Positions 1 to 7,632 of a stretch of 64,000 nt of DNA are shown one piece after another. The notes under the pieces were generated by a model. That model was not told the origin of the DNA, made no database searches, and saw only the letters and a list, made by a program, of their open reading frames with translations. Source of the stretch: Sediminibacterium sp. TEGAF015 (GTDB taxonomy: Bacteria; Bacteroidota; Bacteroidia; Chitinophagales; Chitinophagaceae); assembly GCF_025997995.1 (NCBI RefSeq), contig NZ_AP026683.1, positions 248,501 to 312,500 on the forward strand. Direction: 5' to 3'. The translations under genes and the position numbers were made by a program. How positions within the stretch are numbered: position 1 is the first letter of the stretch; each line of letters starts with the position of its first letter.

Positions 1-40
1 CTTGAAATTCGCTGAAATTAAGTTTGAAAAAATAATTTTT

Positions 41-889
41 ATGCTATTTATCAAACAAATTTCAAAATCTCTCTGTTTCTTATTTTTTTTTGGATTAATC
101 TTCTCATGTAAAAAGAGTGACTTGGTGAAAATTGACCAATCCGACGAGATTTCAAGTGCTCAATTTAAGCTAACACACAAAAAGATTAATGAAGCAAAAA
201 TTGCCTTAAATCAATGGCGAACTTTAGCATTACAAAATATTGCATTAGGACGTTATTCAAATGTGTTGAAGTCTTACTCCACTAATGAACCCTCAGTTGT
301 AAATTCATTAGTGGCCGACCCAAATTTTGTAAATTTGTTATACCATTCGGTATATGGAAATTTAAGCTTATATGATGAGTATGCTGGCTCAATGAATACT
401 ACTTCATTTAATCAGTTCATTAGCGCAGCATATCAAGTAAATGCAAGCTTAGAAAATATTTTTGAACAAAACGGACAATCTTCAGATCCATTTATTGCTA
501 ATATGTCACTTGTGCTTGCGGACGCTGCATTGATAAATTACAATAATACTGATTTCAATCAGCTTTCTCAACAAGCTCAAATTGAAGTAGTTCGTAATGC
601 TATCGATTTTTATTTTCAAAATGACCCAACTATTGGGACCCCACCATCTGGGATACAATTAACAAATGTTTATTTAAATGAAATCTCTTCATGTTTGTTT
701 GATGCTGTAGGCGGTATGCTAATTGGTAATTATAAAATAATCCGTGATATTTATGGTGCACTTACAGGTTCTCCAATGGGATATGCATTTGTTTATAATA
801 TGGCTGGTCGAATTTTAAAGCAGGCATTTAATAATGCAGGAGGATGGGTTGGAATCTCAATAAGTTTTGCTTGGTGTATGGTTTTTTAA
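41..889 (+). CDS. Unrecognised lipoprotein
   Basis: The ATG at 41 gives a clear lipoprotein signal: hydrophobic LCFLFFFGLIFS followed by Cys in an IFSC lipobox and a KKSD stretch, so the product is probably an envelope lipoprotein of about 282 residues. An upstream TTG at position 2 would only add residues before the signal peptide. The mature part is Asn/Ser/Gln-rich with no motif I recognise; its last third is Gly-rich and hydrophobic (around GGMLIGNYK and NMAGRILKQAFNNAGGWVG), which could associate with membrane. The gene is visibly more AT-rich than those after position 1221. The small membrane protein 12 bases downstream is probably co-transcribed. No function can be assigned. Confidence 0.7.
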   Translation: MLFIKQISKSLCFLFFFGLIFSCKKSDLVKIDQSDEISSAQFKLTHKKINEAKIALNQWRTLALQNIALGRYSNVLKSYSTNEPSVVNSLVADPNFVNLLYHSVYGNLSLYDEYAGSMNTTSFNQFISAAYQVNASLENIFEQNGQSSDPFIANMSLVLADAALINYNNTDFNQLSQQAQIEVVRNAIDFYFQNDPTIGTPPSGIQLTNVYLNEISSCLFDAVGGMLIGNYKIIRDIYGALTGSPMGYAFVYNMAGRILKQAFNNAGGWVGISISFAWCMVF

Positions 890-901
890 ATTTTTTTTAC
901 C

Positions 902-1213
902 ATGAAAAAAACTAGAGAGTCAGTTCAAGTAATTCTTGTGATTTTTTGCTTTATTATTTTCAAGCGAACAAATAACCTTGCTTTACAGTTAACTCTATTC
1001 ATAATTCTAAACTCGATTATAGTTCAAGAATTTTTACATATTTATAATAATGAAAGAAACTCTGAAAAAAATGAAGAAAATAGGTTGAATAAAGTTTTGC
1101 CAAAATGGCGATTAGCAGTCATTTTATTTTTACAGTTTTTCATTATTCTAACCATATATTACTTGTCAACCATTTTATTGAAAAGTTTTCTTAATTATAA
1201 AATTTCAAGATAA
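902..1213 (+). CDS. Small membrane protein of unknown function
   Basis: A 103-residue protein with hydrophobic segments at about residues 9-20 and 27-43, a charged Asn/Glu/Lys-rich middle (NNERNSEKNEENR), and a third hydrophobic helix at about 70-93 (LAVILFLQFFIILTIYYLSTILL). It is therefore probably an inner-membrane protein with two or three helices. It lies 12 bases after the lipoprotein gene on the same strand, which suggests one transcript. It is AT-rich like that neighbour. I do not recognise the family; the short length and low complexity leave some chance that the annotated frame is only part of a real gene. Confidence 0.5.
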   Translation: MKKTRESVQVILVIFCFIIFKRTNNLALQLTLFIILNSIIVQEFLHIYNNERNSEKNEENRLNKVLPKWRLAVILFLQFFIILTIYYLSTILLKSFLNYKISR

Positions 1214-1220
1214 AAATCAC

Positions 1221-2384
1221 CTAATTTGCTAAAGGGAGCTGTATGCAGAATACAGTTCCCTTATTTAGTTCACTGGATTGTACAAATAAGTCTCCCTTGT
1301 GGTATTGTTCAATGATGCGTTTGCTCAAAGACAAACCAATTCCCCAGCCTCTTTTTTTAGTGGTGAAACCCGGTTGAAAAACTTTTTTCCATTGGTTATG
1401 CGGAATGCCTTTGCCACTGTCTTTTACACAAATCTCTAATTGCCAGTTGTCCTGTTTCATGTCAATTTCAATGCTGCCTTTTCCATCCATTGCATCCAGT
1501 GCATTTTTGAGTAAATTTTCAATGACCCAATCAAATAAAGTAGGGGAGAGCAGACATTCTGTGTTAACAGCATTGCCTCCGTTCAGCTGAAACTGCACCT
1601 GATCGCTACTTCTTTTTTTCATGTATTCCATCACCATTTGCACCCTTTCATACGGCTTACATAATTCTGTTTTCGGGGTGCTGCCTATCTTGCCGAAGCG
1701 ATCGGTAATCAGTTGCAGGCGATTCACATCTTTGGCTATTTCAGCTGCAATGCTTTTACTGTCTTCTTTTTCTTTCAGAATTTCCAGCCACCCTTCCAGA
1801 CTGCTTACAGGTGTGCCCAACTGATGTGCCGTTTCCTTGGCCATGGATGCCCATAATTGGTTCTGTCCGCTTTTGTGACGGGTTCTTAAAGAGTAAATTA
1901 CAATCCACACAAACATGATTACTAGCATCAATTGTACAATTGGATACCATTGGGCTTCTCTGAATAGTTTACTCTGTCCGTAATAGTAACGGATGCTGGT
2001 ACTATCTGCGGCTTTCAGTTTTACTTCTATGGGTGTTTTGCTGTAGCGTTTAAAAACAGCCAGTTGTTTCTGTAAATATTGTGGGTCTTCTTTAACAGCA
2101 GAAGAATCAAGGTTTACATAGTTACCGGTGGGCTGGTCTTTGTCATCGGTTTCGATGATGGGGATGGTTGTGTTCTCTGTAATAATTTTTGCAGCCAGAT
2201 TCAACGATACCGTATCAGTTGCATTGAGTATGGTTCTTTCGGCTTCTACCCAGGCTTCCACCGCCAGTCTTTCTTTACCCGCTATTTGCTGTGCAATGTA
2301 TTGGGAATACACAATGGTTCCACTTACAATGGCAATGGCCATCATAAAGAGCATATTGGTAAAGTTGAAACCCTTATTAAACAT
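1221..2384 (-). CDS. Sensor histidine kinase with HQLGTP H-box
   Basis: A 387-residue membrane histidine kinase. A first helix at about residues 10-30 and a second at about 148-166 bracket a periplasmic sensor region of about 115 residues without a recognisable domain. The phosphoacceptor is His187 in AHQLGTPVSS, where the usual HE(I/L) is replaced by HQL. The ATPase domain follows with an N-box ENLLKNALDAM, a G1 box DSGKGIP, FTTKKRGWGIGLSLSK and a final GTVF. No HAMP is evident and no response regulator lies nearby, so the partner is unknown. The gene is monocistronic in appearance; its 3' end carries a strong hairpin facing the convergent small membrane-protein gene. Confidence 0.88.
   Translation of the reverse strand: MFNKGFNFTNMLFMMAIAIVSGTIVYSQYIAQQIAGKERLAVEAWVEAERTILNATDTVSLNLAAKIITENTTIPIIETDDKDQPTGNYVNLDSSAVKEDPQYLQKQLAVFKRYSKTPIEVKLKAADSTSIRYYYGQSKLFREAQWYPIVQLMLVIMFVWIVIYSLRTRHKSGQNQLWASMAKETAHQLGTPVSSLEGWLEILKEKEDSKSIAAEIAKDVNRLQLITDRFGKIGSTPKTELCKPYERVQMVMEYMKKRSSDQVQFQLNGGNAVNTECLLSPTLFDWVIENLLKNALDAMDGKGSIEIDMKQDNWQLEICVKDSGKGIPHNQWKKVFQPGFTTKKRGWGIGLSLSKRIIEQYHKGDLFVQSSELNKGTVFCIQLPLAN
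1232..1275. terminator. Long hairpin in the 3' end of the convergent kinase gene
   Basis: A 12-base-pair stem with one G-T wobble is formed by 1232-1243 and 1251-1262, with a 7-base loop. It lies just past the stop of the plus-strand membrane-protein gene, inside the last codons of the minus-strand kinase gene. Flanking runs are only moderately T-rich on either strand, so termination is an inference. Confidence 0.4.
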
Positions 2385-2463
2385 GCTACTAAAATAAGCT
2401 TTTGGTTGGGTTATAGTTTTCTCGGGGTAAAAATGATAAGACTTTACGGGACTAGACTTGTCC

Positions 2464-2496
2464 TAAAAAAAGAAACCGCCTCAAAAATGAGGCGGC
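2464..2496 (-). terminator. Rho-independent terminator after the coiled-coil gene
   Basis: A perfect 8-base-pair stem (CCGCCTCA at 2476-2483, TGAGGCGG at 2488-2495) with an AAAA loop. Read on the minus strand it is followed by TTTCTTTTTTTAGG, as expected for termination of the gene ending at 2535 before the kinase gene begins at 2384. Confidence 0.75.
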
Positions 2497-2534
2497 TCTT
2501 TCACGATTGCTTGCTAAACTAACTAACTGTATGA

Positions 2535-3500
2535 TTAACTAAATAATCCACCTTTCTTCAGGGTTTTAACGCCCTGACCTATCTTAAATCCGTTATTATA
2601 AATTTCAATTTTGTAATCGCCTTCTTTGTACGCATCTTTTTGCTTCCAGTCAAAACTTACCGGGATGGCTTTGTTCTGCTCATAGTTGACAGATACTTTG
2701 CTGGTATAAGGACGGCTGCCTTCTTCTCTGGTATTAAAGTTGGCGCCTTCAGTTATTACTTTTCCATCAGGAGCAGTTACCACTACATAGAATTCTTTGG
2801 TACCGGAAGGCGTAATTCTGTTTTCATCAATCACAAATGAGATTCTGATTAAATCGGCACGCTTTGCGGTTGTGGTTTCTTTTTCCTTGCCTGAACCTTT
2901 GATATTGATGGCATTGATGCCTATTCTGGAAGCATGTAAGGTAGATGCTACATCAACTTTATCTTCCAATTGCTTCTTTTCGTTCTTGGTTGTGTTTAAT
3001 GTAGACTCCAGGTTTTGCTTATCGGCAGTCAACTGCGTTTTTTCTGTATTCAATTGTTCGTTTGCATTGGTCAATTGCAGATTTTCACCTTTTAATTTTT
3101 CAATTTCAGCAAACAGGCCATCAATCTTTCCGTTCAATTCGCCAATCATTTGCTTGGCTTCTGCCAGTTCCTTTTCAGTTGCGTTACGCTTCTTTAATAT
3201 GGAACTGATATTGCCTTTTAATTTCTGGATATCTGCATTTCTCTCGGCCAAATCTCCCTGTAATTCAAGGTTATCTTTGGTTAAAGAATCCGCTTTAGCA
3301 GAAACATTCATGAACTCCTGCTGGATGGCCAGTCTTGCGCTATCTACATTGCTGATCTTGGTTTCCAATCCCTGGATGGTTTCCTTAGTCTGGCTTTTAT
3401 CATAGAAAATATAGCCCCAGGTTAATACCAATGCGGCAATTAATATCCCATAAATGGTCTTGCGATTATCTGGTGCTGCACCATTGTTTACTGTACTCAT
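2535..3500 (-). CDS. Membrane-anchored coiled-coil protein
   Basis: Start chosen at the ATG at 3500 (MSTVNNGAAPD), because residues added by the longer frame look like translated leader. The 321-residue protein has a short cytoplasmic N-terminus, one helix at about residues 16-32 (YGILIAALVLTWGYIFY), then a long coiled coil at about 35-190 dominated by Leu, Lys, Glu and Asn heptads, and a beta-rich C-terminal domain (about 200-321) with extended-strand motifs such as EFYVVVTAPDG and YKIEIYNNGFKIG. The architecture suggests an envelope scaffold or tether; I do not recognise the family. It is followed by a strong terminator, so it is probably transcribed alone. Confidence 0.8.
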   Translation of the reverse strand: MSTVNNGAAPDNRKTIYGILIAALVLTWGYIFYDKSQTKETIQGLETKISNVDSARLAIQQEFMNVSAKADSLTKDNLELQGDLAERNADIQKLKGNISSILKKRNATEKELAEAKQMIGELNGKIDGLFAEIEKLKGENLQLTNANEQLNTEKTQLTADKQNLESTLNTTKNEKKQLEDKVDVASTLHASRIGINAINIKGSGKEKETTTAKRADLIRISFVIDENRITPSGTKEFYVVVTAPDGKVITEGANFNTREEGSRPYTSKVSVNYEQNKAIPVSFDWKQKDAYKEGDYKIEIYNNGFKIGQGVKTLKKGGLFS

Positions 3501-3628
3501 AGTCTCGATTTTTAAATTTTTGATTGCTTCTCGACCTCTATTTTCCAAAACCGTGCCAAAATTGAAAAAGCCTCGAAAATTGTGTACAAAAAAGGGGATT
3601 GTGATATGGAAAATCCTTTGGGGTTCAG

Positions 3629-3636
3629 CATCTTTG
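3629..3636 (+). promoter_or_regulatory. Candidate -7 promoter element for holA
   Basis: CATCTTTG matches the Bacteroidota -7 element TAnnTTTG except at the first base. It ends only four bases before the holA ATG at 3641, so if used the transcript would be leaderless or nearly so. Confidence 0.4.
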
Positions 3637-3640
3637 CGCC

Positions 3641-4642
3641 ATGTCTGCGGAGAAAATTTTATCGGATTGGAAGAATAATAGCTTTAAACCTGTGTACTGG
3701 CTGGAGGGTGAAGAAGCTTATTTTATTGATGTTCTGGTAGATTATGCCGAGAAAAAATTGTTGTCTCCGGCTGAGGCAGAATTTAATCTGAGTGTTTTCT
3801 ACGGGAAAGATGCTGATTGGGCGGATGTTGTGAATGCCTGTAAGCGCTATCCCATGTTTGGAGATAAACAAGTGGTTATTTTGAAAGAGGCACAGCAGAT
3901 GAAAGACCTGGAAAAGCTTATCGGCTATATTGAGCAACCCCTGTCTTCTACGATTTTTGTAGTCAGCCATAAAGAAAAGAAAGTAGATGGGAGGGGGAAA
4001 CTGGCTGCTGCTTTAAAAAAGACCAAAGCCGAAGTACTTACCACCAAAAAATTATACGATAATCAGCTTCCAGATTGGGCGGGTCAGATGATAAAAAATC
4101 ATGGGCTTTCAATCTCGCCAAAGGCATTGGCCATGCTGGTAGACCATATTGGTAACGATTTGAGCAGGATTGAAAATGAAATTGAAAAGCTCATGCTCAA
4201 TATGGGCACGCGAAAATCCATTGCGGAAGAAGACGTGGAAAATTTTATTGGGGTGAGCAAGGAATTCAATGCCTTTGAATTGCAGGCGGCGGTGGCACAG
4301 AAAGACCTGGCTAAATCGATTCGGATTATTCAATATTTTGAATCCAACCCCAAAGCTGGTCCTATTCAATTGATATTGCCCTCTATCTATAATTTCTTTA
4401 GTAAACTCTACGTGCTCTTGGCTTTGCCGGACAAGAATGAGTCCGCTGCTGCGGCGGCGCTGGGTGTTTCTCCGTTTTTTGTGAAAGAGTATTACGCCGC
4501 CGCGCGCAAGTATGATTTTGCAGCAGTTGAGAAAGTTCTCTTACTATTACACGAATACAATTTACGCAGCTTGGGCGTACACAATGGTTCCGCCAATGAT
4601 GCGGGTCTCATGAAAGAATTGGTAGTAAAAATTATGGCATAA
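3641..4642 (+). CDS. holA: DNA polymerase III delta subunit
   Basis: A 333-residue HolA-type clamp-loader subunit, which opens the beta clamp during loading. The N-terminal part has the family pattern PVYWLEGEEAYFIDVLVDYAEKKLL, then YPMFGDKQVVILKEAQQMK, a second domain with STIFVVSHKEKKVDGRGKL, and the central helical region with GNDLSRIENEIEKLML; the C-terminal collar helices end in AGLMKELVVKIMA. Length is normal for the family. The ATG at 3641 directly follows a promoter-like CATCTTTG. The gene is convergent with ribF, 30 bases away, and divergent from the coiled-coil gene. Confidence rests on overall pattern, since delta subunits are poorly conserved in sequence. Confidence 0.9.
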   Translation: MSAEKILSDWKNNSFKPVYWLEGEEAYFIDVLVDYAEKKLLSPAEAEFNLSVFYGKDADWADVVNACKRYPMFGDKQVVILKEAQQMKDLEKLIGYIEQPLSSTIFVVSHKEKKVDGRGKLAAALKKTKAEVLTTKKLYDNQLPDWAGQMIKNHGLSISPKALAMLVDHIGNDLSRIENEIEKLMLNMGTRKSIAEEDVENFIGVSKEFNAFELQAAVAQKDLAKSIRIIQYFESNPKAGPIQLILPSIYNFFSKLYVLLALPDKNESAAAAALGVSPFFVKEYYAAARKYDFAAVEKVLLLLHEYNLRSLGVHNGSANDAGLMKELVVKIMA

Positions 4643-4649
4643 ACCGATT

Positions 4650-4664
4650 CCGCGCTTCGCGCGG
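4650..4664. terminator. Short GC hairpin between convergent holA and ribF
   Basis: A perfect 6-base-pair stem (CCGCGC/GCGCGG) with a 3-base loop sits between the two stop codons. Neither strand has a clear T-run after it, so it could be a weak bidirectional terminator or simply a short repeat. Confidence 0.3.
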
Positions 4665-4672
4665 CATCTCAA

Positions 4673-5605
4673 TTAAGATGCAAACGCAGCCATTGCCTGA
4701 TTTCTGTCGGCGTTCAACTGCGACTTTAATTCTTCCAGTCCATTGAATTTGACTTCGCCGCGAAGAAATTTTTCTATGCGGATGATAAGTTGTTGCCCGT
4801 AAATGTCTCTGTTGAAATCAAAAATATTCACTTCAATCACGCGCTTCTTTCCGTCTACGGTTGGTCTCACGCCAATATTCATCATGCCAGTAAAGGATTC
4901 TGAGCCCAGTTGAATTTTCACAGCATACACACCATTCGCAGGGATCAGTTTTTCTTCGCTGCTGATATGCAGATTGGCTGTTGGGAAGCCAATGGTTCTT
5001 CCGATTTTATTTCCTTCTACTACCAGCCCTTCAAAGAAATAGGAATAGCCTAAGAAATGATTGGCCGTAGCAATATCATTATTCAATAAAGCTTCTCTGA
5101 TACGGGTAGAGCTAATCACAACCTGATTCAGCATTTCTTCTGAAATTTCTTTCACTTCAAATCCCAGTTCGCGGCCATATTTTTCTAGCAAGTGATAATC
5201 CCCCGTTCTGCCTTTTCCAAAACGATGATCGTAACCAATAATGATAACGCTGGGTTTGAAATAGCGGTATAAAAAGTTTTGTACATATTCGTCCGCTGAT
5301 TGATTCGAAAACTGATGATCAAAAGGAATCACTACCAGATTATCAATACCAGCTTTTTCCAATAAAGCAGTTTTTTCCTCAAGGGTATTAATCAGTTTAA
5401 TATCTCCCGGAACAGAAGAAACAATTTTACGCGGGTGGGGGTGGAAAGTAATGATAACGGTTTCACCATTCACACGGGCTGCTTCCGATTTCATTTGCTG
5501 CAATATCTGCTGATGTCCCTGATGAACTCCGTCAAATGTGCCAATGGTAATCACCGCGTTCCTGAACGCGGGCAAGTCGTTTGCCAATTCACGAAATACC
5601 TTCAT
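4673..5605 (-). CDS. ribF: Bifunctional riboflavin kinase / FAD synthetase
   Basis: RibF makes FMN from riboflavin and then FAD. The start at the ATG at 5605 (MKVFRELANDLPAF) fits the family; the longer frame would run into the purM promoter region. The nucleotidyltransferase domain shows GTFDGVHQGHQ at about residues 22-32, FHPHPRK and IIGYDHRFGKGRTGD, followed by ISSTRIREAL. The riboflavin-kinase domain shows the GFPTANL motif, GVYAV, MNIGVRPT and HIFDF-like NIFDFNRDIYG. The protein is about 310 residues, the usual length. It is divergent from purM; a TACTTTTG element on the minus strand at 5614-5621 is the likely promoter. Confidence 0.97.
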   Translation of the reverse strand: MKVFRELANDLPAFRNAVITIGTFDGVHQGHQQILQQMKSEAARVNGETVIITFHPHPRKIVSSVPGDIKLINTLEEKTALLEKAGIDNLVVIPFDHQFSNQSADEYVQNFLYRYFKPSVIIIGYDHRFGKGRTGDYHLLEKYGRELGFEVKEISEEMLNQVVISSTRIREALLNNDIATANHFLGYSYFFEGLVVEGNKIGRTIGFPTANLHISSEEKLIPANGVYAVKIQLGSESFTGMMNIGVRPTVDGKKRVIEVNIFDFNRDIYGQQLIIRIEKFLRGEVKFNGLEELKSQLNADRNQAMAAFAS

Positions 5606-5613
5606 AATCGGCG

Positions 5614-5621
5614 CAAAAGTA
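5614..5621 (-). promoter_or_regulatory. -7 element TACTTTTG for ribF
   Basis: An exact TAnnTTTG match on the minus strand, eight bases before the chosen ribF ATG at 5605, which supports that start and implies a very short leader. Confidence 0.55.
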
Positions 5622-5666
5622 CGGAGTCCCCGCCAAAGTTCCTGCCGGTAAGATACCTCGTTTTTG

Positions 5667-5674
5667 TACCTTTG
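5667..5674 (+). promoter_or_regulatory. -7 element TACCTTTG for purM
   Basis: An exact match to the Bacteroidota TAnnTTTG element, 31 bases before the purM ATG at 5706. It also argues against the longer purM frame that would begin at 5664, upstream of this element. Confidence 0.6.
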
Positions 5675-5705
5675 CCCCCATTCCATACTTTCAAAACATC
5701 CATTC

Positions 5706-6887
5706 ATGTCTTTATACGCACAAAGAGGGGTTTCTGCACAAAAAGAAGAAGTGCATCAGGCCATTCAGAAATTAGACCAGGGCTTGTATGCCCATGCATT
5801 CTGTAAGATCTATCCCGACTTTTTGTGCAATGACCCGGCCTGGGTAAATATTATGCATGCAGACGGGGCAGGTACGAAGAGTATACTGGCCTATTTATAT
5901 TGGAAAGAGACGGGTGATATCAGTGTGTGGAAAGGGATTGCACAGGACGCGGTAGCCATGAATCTGGATGATTTACTTTGTGTGGGTGTTACCGATCAGC
6001 TATTATTTTCCAGCACCATCGACAGAAATAAAATGCTGATCAATGGGGATGTACTGGAAGCCATCATCAACGGTACACAGGAGTTTTTTGATACCCTGAA
6101 AGCATACGGTGTAAATATTCATTACCTCGGAGGTGAAACGGCTGATGTGGGAGATGTGGTTAGAACAGTCGCTGTAAATGGTACCATGACATCCCGCTGG
6201 CCCAAGGATAAACTCATCACCAATGATAAGATACAGGAAGGGGATGTAATTGTGGGATTTGCCAGTGCAGGTAAAGCGCATTATGAAACCGAATACAACA
6301 GCGGATTGGGAAGCAATGGGTTAACCAGTGCACGACACGATGTATTGGATAAAATGTATGCCCGTCAGTATCCAGAAACTTTTGAACCCAAGTTGCAGGA
6401 TAAAGTAGTGTATATCGGTAAAAACAAAATGACCGATATCGTGAATATCAAAGGAGAGAAAATACCGGTTGGAAAATTATTATTGTCCCCTACCAGAACC
6501 TATGCTCCTTTAATGAAAAAAATATTGGATCTGCATTTCAATGAAATTCACGGAGCTATTCATTGCAGTGGTGGCGGCCAAACCAAATGCATGAAATACT
6601 TGCCCAAGCCTTTACATATTGTAAAGGACAATCTGTTTGAGCTTCCTCCCATATTTAAGATTATACAGGAGAACTCTGGTGCGGATTACAAGGAAATGTA
6701 TCAGGTATTCAACATGGGACATCGCTTGGAAATTTTTACCAATCAAAATACGGCTGAAGCCCTTATTGCCATTGCGGCTGAACTGGGTATTGAAGCACAG
6801 GTTGTAGGAAGGGTAGAAGCTTCTCAGAACGGAAAATCTTCCTTAACACTCAAGGGTGGCTTTGGGGAAGTCTTTTATCAATATTAA
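5706..6887 (+). CDS. purM: Phosphoribosylformylglycinamidine cyclo-ligase (AIR synthase)
   Basis: PurM closes the imidazole ring in purine synthesis, converting FGAM to AIR with ATP. The start at 5706 gives MSLYAQRGVSAQKEEVHQAI, an expected N-terminus. Family features include HADGAGTKSILAYLYW, DAVAMNLDDLLCVG, YLGGETADVGDVVRTVAVNGT and GFASAGKAHYETEYNSGLGSNG, then a C-terminal half with HCSGGGQTKCMKYLPKP and VFNMGHRLEIF. The 393-residue length and sequence look like the Bacteroidota version, which is diverged from the proteobacterial enzyme. It is divergent from ribF and followed after 43 bases by ftsE, which has its own promoter element. Confidence 0.93.
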   Translation: MSLYAQRGVSAQKEEVHQAIQKLDQGLYAHAFCKIYPDFLCNDPAWVNIMHADGAGTKSILAYLYWKETGDISVWKGIAQDAVAMNLDDLLCVGVTDQLLFSSTIDRNKMLINGDVLEAIINGTQEFFDTLKAYGVNIHYLGGETADVGDVVRTVAVNGTMTSRWPKDKLITNDKIQEGDVIVGFASAGKAHYETEYNSGLGSNGLTSARHDVLDKMYARQYPETFEPKLQDKVVYIGKNKMTDIVNIKGEKIPVGKLLLSPTRTYAPLMKKILDLHFNEIHGAIHCSGGGQTKCMKYLPKPLHIVKDNLFELPPIFKIIQENSGADYKEMYQVFNMGHRLEIFTNQNTAEALIAIAAELGIEAQVVGRVEASQNGKSSLTLKGGFGEVFYQY

Positions 6888-6910
6888 CCTTTAATTGAGG
6901 CGTCAGCACT

Positions 6911-6918
6911 TATATTTG
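6911..6918 (+). promoter_or_regulatory. -7 element TATATTTG for ftsE
   Basis: An exact TAnnTTTG match 21 bases before the ATG at 6940, between purM and ftsE. Confidence 0.6.
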
Positions 6919-6939
6919 TAACACATTTTAATGCATACT

Positions 6940-7632
6940 ATGTCTGAAACCGTTGTCTCTTTAAAGCATGTGAATATTTATCAAGGCAGCAGCCTGATTT
7001 TGCAGGATGTTAACTTTACCATTAACAAAGGTGAGTTTGTTTACCTCGTGGGTAAAACAGGAACGGGTAAGAGTAGTTTATTAAAGACTTTATATGGGGA
7101 GCTTACATTAACAGAAGGGGAAGCATCTGTAGTAGGTTTTGATTTAAGAGGTATGGATTGGAAAAAAGTACCATTTCTAAGAAGAAACCTAGGTGTAGTG
7201 TTTCAGGATTTTCAATTGCTTACAGACAGAAATGTACACGAGAATCTGAAATTTGTTTTGAAAGCAACGGGCTGGAAAGACGAAAGGTTAATTGAAGAAA
7301 AAATCAACGATGTTTTAGATAAAGTGGGATTAAAAAGCAAGGGCTTTAAAATGCCTTTTGAAATGAGTGGTGGCGAACAACAAAGGGTTGAAATTGCCCG
7401 CGCCCTGCTCAACTCCCCCAAACTCATATTAGCGGATGAACCTACTGGTAATCTGGATCCGGAAACCAGTGATGAAATCATGCAATTGCTGTTCCAGATT
7501 GCAAGAGATTACGGTACTTCAGTAGTGATGGCTACCCACGATTTTATTGTGATCAATCGCTACCCCAGTAGAATGCTAAAAACCGAAAATGGGAGAGTAG
7601 CGGATAGTGCTGCACAAATGGCTGCTCACTAA
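6940..7632 (+). CDS. ftsE: FtsE-like ABC ATPase
   Basis: A stand-alone ABC ATPase of about 230 residues, of the FtsE/LolD class. The ATG at 6940 ([11 protein letters not shown]) is preferred over 6931, which adds only three residues. Walker A is GKTGTGKSS at about 38-46, the Q-loop is VFQDFQLL, the signature is [16 protein letters not shown], Walker B is [13 protein letters not shown], and the H-loop His is in MATHD. FtsE partners FtsX to control septal peptidoglycan hydrolases; no ftsX lies next to it (the FtsX-fold permease near 30 kb looks LolC-like), so assignment to FtsE rather than another export ATPase is an inference from sequence pattern. Confidence 0.82.
   Translation: MSETVVSLKHVNIYQGSSLILQDVNFTINKGEFVYLVGKTGTGKSSLLKTLYGELTLTEGEASVVGFDLRGMDWKKVPFLRRNLGVVFQDFQLLTDRNVHENLKFVLKATGWKDERLIEEKINDVLDKVGLKSKGFKMPFEMSGGEQQRVEIARALLNSPKLILADEPTGNLDPETSDEIMQLLFQIARDYGTSVVMATHDFIVINRYPSRMLKTENGRVADSAAQMAAH

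Noticed and set aside
2797..3405. A 202-codon open frame on the plus strand opposite the coiled-coil gene.
   Set aside because: Its Ser/Phe/Leu-rich product is the usual antisense image of a Lys/Glu/Asn-rich coiled coil, and the minus-strand frame has a coherent membrane-anchor architecture.
5435..5806. A 123-codon plus-strand frame spanning the ribF start and the purM start.
   Set aside because: It overlaps both conserved genes and includes their promoter elements; the product has no motif.
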